A stretch of DNA of 64,000 nucleotides from an uncultured Bacilli bacterium (GTDB lineage Bacteria; Bacillota_I; Bacilli_A; RF39; UBA660): the NCBI GenBank assembly GCA_934098735.1, contig CAKOOS010000005.1:7540-71539 (forward strand), read 5' to 3'. A model generated the notes under the pieces. That model was not told the origin of the DNA. It was given only the letters and a program-made list of their open reading frames with translations, and made no database searches. A program made the position numbers and the translations under genes. Numbering within the stretch: position 1 is the stretch's first letter; each line of letters begins with the position of its first letter. This document shows positions 59,910 through 64,000 of the stretch, piece by piece.

Positions 59910-60512
59910 ATGAAAATAAATAATATTGTATATTTAACAGATGATTATGTTTATTTAAAGCATAAAAAAAATAATAATATAATAAAGTATAAATTAAATA
60001 AAAATATTGTGGAAGCAGGCAAAATTGCAAATCAACCCAAGTTTATAAAAAGTTATGAACAATTATTAAATATAAATCATTTAAATAATTCTCTCTTTGG
60101 AGAAACAATTAAAATATTAATAAGTCCTAACTATAACCAAGCTGACATAAGAATACTCAAAAATTTATTTATGTGTTTTAATTATCGAAAAGTAATAGTG
60201 GAAAATATTTTTAAAATATTAAAATTAGATAAAAATAGTTTTTATATAAATGGTTATGAAGAATATATTGAATTATTTTACTTAGATGAATTTAATAAAA
60301 ATAACTATTTATTAATTAATACTAATTTATTTTTCACTACCGACGATTTTTTAAAATATTTAAAATATCGGGTAAAAAATAAAGAGTTATATTTGCTTGG
60401 TAATAGTGATTTACTAAGTGAAATATTTACTTTTTTTGAAGAAAAATATAATAATAAAACATTTATGTTTAGTAATAACGAACTATATTTAATAAATAAA
60501 GCAAAGTTTTAA
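59910..60512 (+). CDS. Uncharacterised protein in the mbl position, possibly degenerate actin-like
   Basis: The 200-residue protein is not recognised with confidence. It is soluble and very rich in Asn, Lys, Ile, Leu. In Bacillus spoIIID is followed by mbl. Faint resemblance to MreB/Mbl can be read at the start (NNIVYLTDDYVYLKHKK, like the NTLVYVKGKGIV strand-turn-strand), in KILISPNYNQADIRILKNLF (like VPSGITxVE) and in YRKVIVENIF (like VYLIEEP). The phosphate loops and ATP-binding motifs are not present and it is only 60 percent of Mbl length, so any actin ancestry would be as a degenerate relic or a new fold use. It is coupled to spoIIID. Confidence 0.5.
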   Translation: MKINNIVYLTDDYVYLKHKKNNNIIKYKLNKNIVEAGKIANQPKFIKSYEQLLNINHLNNSLFGETIKILISPNYNQADIRILKNLFMCFNYRKVIVENIFKILKLDKNSFYINGYEEYIELFYLDEFNKNNYLLINTNLFFTTDDFLKYLKYRVKNKELYLLGNSDLLSEIFTFFEEKYNNKTFMFSNNELYLINKAKF

Positions 60513-60606
60513 ATAATTGTTGTTGTCGATTTTTGTCGAACGATTTATCTTGAATAATACTTGACTTCGTGGTACAGTTTAAGTGTGGGAAGGAGTTGAG
60601 TGATCA

Positions 60607-60825
60607 ATGATGCAAGGAAAAGTCAAATGGTTTAACAACGATAAGGGCTATGGCTTTATTGAATATGATAAATTATCTGACATTTTTGTTCATTATTCAG
60701 CAATTGTAAAGGATGGCTATAAGACATTAAATGAGGGATCTTTAGTAAATTTTAAATTAATTGAAACATCTAAAGGTTTACAAGCAGTTGATGTTGTGGA
60801 ACAAGAAATGACTACTATTAAGTAG
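60607..60825 (+). CDS. Cold shock protein
   Basis: This 72-residue protein is a CspA-family single domain: GKVKWFNNDKGYGFIEYD with RNP1, DIFVHYSAI (RNP2) and a short extra C-terminal tail. It binds single-stranded RNA and prevents structure. The RBS is GGAAGGAG; the ATG at 60607 or the adjacent 60610 may be used. RNP1 is slightly altered (KGYGFIE), common in the family. The 90-base leader has no clear promoter. Confidence 0.93.
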   Translation: MMQGKVKWFNNDKGYGFIEYDKLSDIFVHYSAIVKDGYKTLNEGSLVNFKLIETSKGLQAVDVVEQEMTTIK

Positions 60826-60872
60826 TTTTTTTCTTGGAGTTATGTTATAGTATAGATAGGAAGGTGATAATT

Positions 60873-61403
60873 TTGAAAGTAAGTATTCGAGGAGATAAAG
60901 TAACTGTTACAAAGTCTATAAAAGAATATATTACAGAAAAGTTAGGAAAGCTTGATAAGTATTTTGAAAATCCTAAGGAAATAAGTTGTAAAGTTCTTAT
61001 TAAAATAAAAAATCAAGAACAAAGTATTGAAGTAACTGTTCCAACAAGTAAATTTACTTTAAGAGCTGAAGAAAGACATACTGATTTGTATGCTGCAGTG
61101 GACTTAGTCATTGATAAACTAGAAGGGCAAATAAGAAAAAATAAAGCTCGTCTTGATAAAAAATATCGCGATGTTCCTAAATTTGAAATGAGTTTTGATT
61201 ATGAAGTTGATGATGAGTATGAACTACCAAAAATAATGAAAAGAAAAGAAATGGAAATGAAGCCAATGGATGAAGAAGAAGCTTTAATTCAAATAGATTT
61301 ATTAAATCATGATTTCTTTGTTTTTAAAAATATTGATGAAGATTGTGTTTCAGTTTTATACAAAAGAAAAGATGGTAGTTTCGGAATAATTGATGTTAAA
61401 TAA
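60873..61403 (+). CDS. hpf: Ribosome hibernation promoting factor, long form
   Basis: This 176-residue protein has the HPF/YfiA domain (SIRGDKVTVTKSIKEYITEKLGKLDKYF, then LRAEERHTDLYAAVDLVIDKLEGQIRK) and the C-terminal dimerisation segment (KEMEMKPMDEEEALIQIDLLNHDFFVFKN). Long HPF makes 100S ribosome dimers in stationary phase. The start is TTG 60873 after GGAAGGTGATAATT. It precedes secA, as in Bacillus (yvyD-secA). Confidence 0.96.
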   Translation: MKVSIRGDKVTVTKSIKEYITEKLGKLDKYFENPKEISCKVLIKIKNQEQSIEVTVPTSKFTLRAEERHTDLYAAVDLVIDKLEGQIRKNKARLDKKYRDVPKFEMSFDYEVDDEYELPKIMKRKEMEMKPMDEEEALIQIDLLNHDFFVFKNIDEDCVSVLYKRKDGSFGIIDVK

Positions 61404-61413
61404 ATAAGATAAT

Positions 61414-61433
61414 AAAAGGCTTTAAGCCTTTTT
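61414..61433 (+). terminator. Terminator of hpf
   Basis: AAAAGGC and GCCTTTT pair across TTTAA and are followed by T residues, ten bases after the hpf stop. Confidence 0.75.
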
Positions 61434-61451
61434 CTTTTATTATGGATATGT

Positions 61452-61457
61452 TATAAT
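61452..61457 (+). promoter_or_regulatory. Extended -10 promoter of secA
   Basis: TGTTATAAT contains a perfect TATAAT at 61452-61457; the -35 is poor. It starts 19 bases before the secA ATG, so the leader would be short. Confidence 0.5.
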
Positions 61458-61475
61458 ATGCAAAAGGAGATAATT

Positions 61476-63965
61476 ATGAATTTTTTTAGAAAATTATTAG
61501 ATAGTGAATATAAAGAATTATGTCGTTTCGAAAAACTAGCGCTTGAAATAGAAAAACTAGAACCAGAAATGCAAAAATTAAAAGATGAAGATTTTAAGGA
61601 AAAAACTATTGAATTTAAAGCAATGCTAGAAGAAGGCAAAGCTTTAGAAGATCTTGTTGTGCCTGCATTTGCTTTAGCTCGTGAAGCTGCTTATAGAGCA
61701 ATTGGTGAAAAACCATTTCATGTTCAAATTTTAGGTGGATTAGCTATACATTACGGTAATATAGCAGAAATGAAAACTGGTGAAGGTAAAACTTTAACTA
61801 CAATTCTTCCGGCTTATTTAAATTCTTTAGAAAATAAAGGTGTTCATGTAGTAACAACTAATGAATATTTATCAAGTCGTAATGCTGAATGGATGAAACC
61901 GATATATGATTTATTAGGTGTAACTGTTGGTGTAAATCTTCGTCAGTTAAATGCCAAAGAAAAACAAGAAGCGTATAATGCTGATATAACTTACTCAACT
62001 AACAATGAAATAGGTTTTGATTATCTTAGAGATAATATGGTTGTACGTAAAGAGAATCGCGTTCAAAGAGGTTTAAATTTTTGTATCATTGATGAAGTTG
62101 ACTCAATATTAATTGATGAAGCTAGAACACCCCTTATAATAAGTGGTGGAAGATTTAATTCTAATAATCAATATGTTGAAGCAGATAGAGTTGCTAAAAA
62201 ATTAAAAGAAGAAGAAGACTACACTATTGATTTGAAAACAAAAAGTGTATCACTAACTGCAGAAGGTAGTAAAAAGGTAGAAAAAATATTAAATATAAAG
62301 AATTTGTATGATTTAGATAATACAGGATTAGTTCATTATATTAATCAAGCATTAAAGGCCAATTATGGATTTAAAAAAGATATTGACTACGTAGTAGAAG
62401 GCGATGCTGTAATAATTGTTGATCAATTTACAGGTCGACTTATGCATGGAAGACAATATAGTGAAGGATTACACCAAGCAATCGAAGCAAAAGAAGGTGT
62501 AACAATAAATACTGAAACAAAAACTATGGCTACGATAACATTCCAAAACTTATTTAGAATGTATAATAAATTATCTGGGATGACTGGAACAGCTAAAACT
62601 GAAGAAGAAGAATTTAGAAACATTTATAATATGTATGTTATAAGAATTCCTACGAATAAACCTGTTATTCGTGAAGATTTACCAGATTTAGTTTATTCTA
62701 ATGAAAATGGTAAATATAAAGCAATAATAAATGTTGTTAAGGAAATTCACTCTAAGCATCAACCTATATTAATCGGAACAATTTCAGTTGAAGCAAATGA
62801 AAAACTTAGTAAACTTTTAACTAAAAATGGCTTAAAACATGAAGTTTTAAATGCTAAAAATCATGAAAGAGAAGCAGAAATTATTGCTCATGCCGGAGAA
62901 AAAGATGCTATAACTTTAGCAACTAATATGGCTGGACGTGGAACAGACATAAAACTTGGTGAAGGTGTACGTGAAATCGGAGGGCTTTATGTAATCGGAA
63001 CTGAAAGACATGAATCACGTCGTATTGATAACCAATTACGTGGTCGTTCTGGTCGTCAAGGTGATCCTGGAACAAGTCAATTCTTTGTCTCATTTGATGA
63101 TGATTTAATGCGTCGTTTTGGCACAGAAAAAATAAAAAATATGCTTATTTCAATGGGTATTGATGATAGTCAAGCAATTCGTTCAAAAGCTTTAACTAGA
63201 AGTATTGAAACAGCTCAAAAGAAAGTTGAAGGTAATAACTTCGATTATAGAAAAAGTTTACTAGATTATGACAATGTTTTAAATGAACAAAGAGAAATAA
63301 TTTATGCACGTCGTAATGAAATACTAGATGATGATTCTATTCATGATAAAATAATTGAAACTTTTAGAAATACAATAGATAATATTGTGGTAAGTCATAT
63401 TCCACCAGAAAATTATTTAACAGACAATGATTTAGAAGAAATTGCTGAATATGTAAATACTAACTTTTTAAAAGGTCAAAATTTAGATTGGAAAGTTTTA
63501 AAAGATAAAAAAGAAACTGAAGTAAGTGATTATATTTTTGATTTAGTAATAAAAGATTATGAAAAGAAAATGGTTTCATCTCCTTTAATGAATGAGTTTG
63601 AAAAAGCTATATCTTTAAGAGTTATTGACAACAGTTGGGTTGATCACATGAGTGCTATGGAACATTTAAAAGAAGGCGTTGGTTTAAGAGGATATGGTCA
63701 ATCTGATCCAGTTCAAGTTTATACTATGGAAGGTTATGAAATGTTTGAAAGTCTTTTAAATAAAATAGACAACGATATTGCTTTATTCTTATTAAAAGCT
63801 GAAGTCAGACAAAATGTAGAAAGAAAACAAACATTAGAAGGTCATGCAAACGATGGTAAAGAAAAAGTAAAGAATCAACCAAAAAGAGTAAGTACAAAGG
63901 TTGGAAGAAATGATCCATGCCCTTGTGGTTCAGGTAAAAAGTATAAAAATTGTTGTGGTAAGTAG
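61476..63965 (+). CDS. secA: Preprotein translocase ATPase SecA
   Basis: The 829-residue motor has Walker A TGEGKTLT (101-108), DEVDSILIDEARTPLIISG, the conserved SGMTGTAKTE, TNMAGRGTDIKLGEGV and LRGRSGRQGDPG, the helical wing and scaffold, and a C-terminal zinc knuckle CPCGSGKKYKNCC. It drives Sec-dependent export through SecYEG. The start is ATG 61476 after AAAGGAGATAAT; the longer frame overlaps the RBS and -10. Length fits Bacillus SecA (841). prfB, the usual next gene, would lie past the window. Confidence 0.97.
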   Translation: MNFFRKLLDSEYKELCRFEKLALEIEKLEPEMQKLKDEDFKEKTIEFKAMLEEGKALEDLVVPAFALAREAAYRAIGEKPFHVQILGGLAIHYGNIAEMKTGEGKTLTTILPAYLNSLENKGVHVVTTNEYLSSRNAEWMKPIYDLLGVTVGVNLRQLNAKEKQEAYNADITYSTNNEIGFDYLRDNMVVRKENRVQRGLNFCIIDEVDSILIDEARTPLIISGGRFNSNNQYVEADRVAKKLKEEEDYTIDLKTKSVSLTAEGSKKVEKILNIKNLYDLDNTGLVHYINQALKANYGFKKDIDYVVEGDAVIIVDQFTGRLMHGRQYSEGLHQAIEAKEGVTINTETKTMATITFQNLFRMYNKLSGMTGTAKTEEEEFRNIYNMYVIRIPTNKPVIREDLPDLVYSNENGKYKAIINVVKEIHSKHQPILIGTISVEANEKLSKLLTKNGLKHEVLNAKNHEREAEIIAHAGEKDAITLATNMAGRGTDIKLGEGVREIGGLYVIGTERHESRRIDNQLRGRSGRQGDPGTSQFFVSFDDDLMRRFGTEKIKNMLISMGIDDSQAIRSKALTRSIETAQKKVEGNNFDYRKSLLDYDNVLNEQREIIYARRNEILDDDSIHDKIIETFRNTIDNIVVSHIPPENYLTDNDLEEIAEYVNTNFLKGQNLDWKVLKDKKETEVSDYIFDLVIKDYEKKMVSSPLMNEFEKAISLRVIDNSWVDHMSAMEHLKEGVGLRGYGQSDPVQVYTMEGYEMFESLLNKIDNDIALFLLKAEVRQNVERKQTLEGHANDGKEKVKNQPKRVSTKVGRNDPCPCGSGKKYKNCCGK

Positions 63966-63969
63966 TTTT

Positions 63970-63996
63970 AAGCTCGTATTTACGGGCTTTTTTTAA
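63970..63996 (+). terminator. Terminator of secA
   Basis: An 8-bp stem (AAGCTCGT with ACGGGCTT, loop ATTT, one G-U pair) is followed by seven T, close to the secA stop. Confidence 0.8.
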
Positions 63997-64000
63997 TACC

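Noticed and set aside
1..64000. UGA recoding to Trp, as in mycoplasmas
   Set aside because: UGA is used as a normal stop (for example ftsX, recF, ywiB-like) and Trp is UGG in the conserved proteins.
1..64000. tRNA or rRNA genes in intergenic gaps
   Set aside because: The gaps are mostly short, and no cloverleaf with GTTCRA-type T-loop text or conserved rRNA segment was seen by reading.

Overview
This window is a very AT-rich stretch of a low-GC Gram-positive (Bacillota, class Bacilli-like) chromosome centred on the replication origin. It uses the standard bacterial code: UGG for Trp and UGA as stop (for example in ftsX and recF). The organism is inferred to be an endospore former, because the window carries gerQ, yabP, yabQ, yabG, spoVG, spoVT, bofA, spoIIR, spoIID, spoIIQ and spoIIID. 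Short genes, tight overlaps and a short 4.5S-type SRP RNA suggest a compact genome, perhaps one of the uncultured gut Bacilli lineages near the Mollicutes. That placement is inference; no rRNA is present to confirm it.

The origin lies between dnaA (minus strand, ending its 5' side at 37219) and a plus-strand phosphoesterase gene at 37541. It has eight DnaA-box-like 9-mers there and three more between dnaA and dnaN. Most genes to the left run leftward and most to the right run rightward, as expected for co-orientation with replication. Moving left from oriC: dnaA, dnaN, a ComK-like gene in the slot usually held by yaaA, recF, gyrB, gyrA, then an 860-bp non-coding region. That region holds three perfect parS sites, two Noc-binding-site-like palindromes and the SRP RNA gene. 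Next come tadA, dnaX, ybaB, recR, bofA, holB, ricT/yaaT, a tRNA methyltransferase gene, pth, mfd and spoVT; a T-box-controlled dut-metG-tatD operon; a 3D-domain gene with rsmA; yabG, veg, spoVG, an orphan gene, and yabP-yabQ-divIC. Then clpP (plus), a nucleoside kinase with gap, a murJ-like flippase (plus), ftsE-ftsX-M23 peptidase, a metallo-beta-lactamase-fold hydrolase, gerQ (plus) and a truncated YitT-family gene at the edge.

Moving right from oriC: phosphoesterase, rpmH-rnpA-yidC-jag, an XRE regulator, mnmE-mnmG-rsmG and a Noc-type ParB-family gene. A counter-oriented pair follows (small PH-like protein and a class A penicillin-binding protein). Then come ywiB-argS, rpoE, prfA-prmC, spoIIR, mntP, an XRE-membrane regulator, a zinc-ribbon membrane protein, murA, an SGNH hydrolase, rpmE, rpiB-ywzB, spoIID, spoIIQ, spoIIID with an unrecognised possibly actin-like gene, csp, hpf and secA.

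The gene content is mostly ordinary core replication, translation, wall and sporulation machinery in Bacillus-like order. The points most worth a second look are the combined parS and Noc-site cluster and the Noc-like protein, the ComK-family gene beside recF, the minimal SRP RNA, the gene in the mbl position after spoIIID, a probable AUA start in rpiB, the hairpin covering the mnmE promoter and RBS, and an orphan gene with tandem strong promoters. No mobile element, CRISPR array, tRNA or rRNA was seen.
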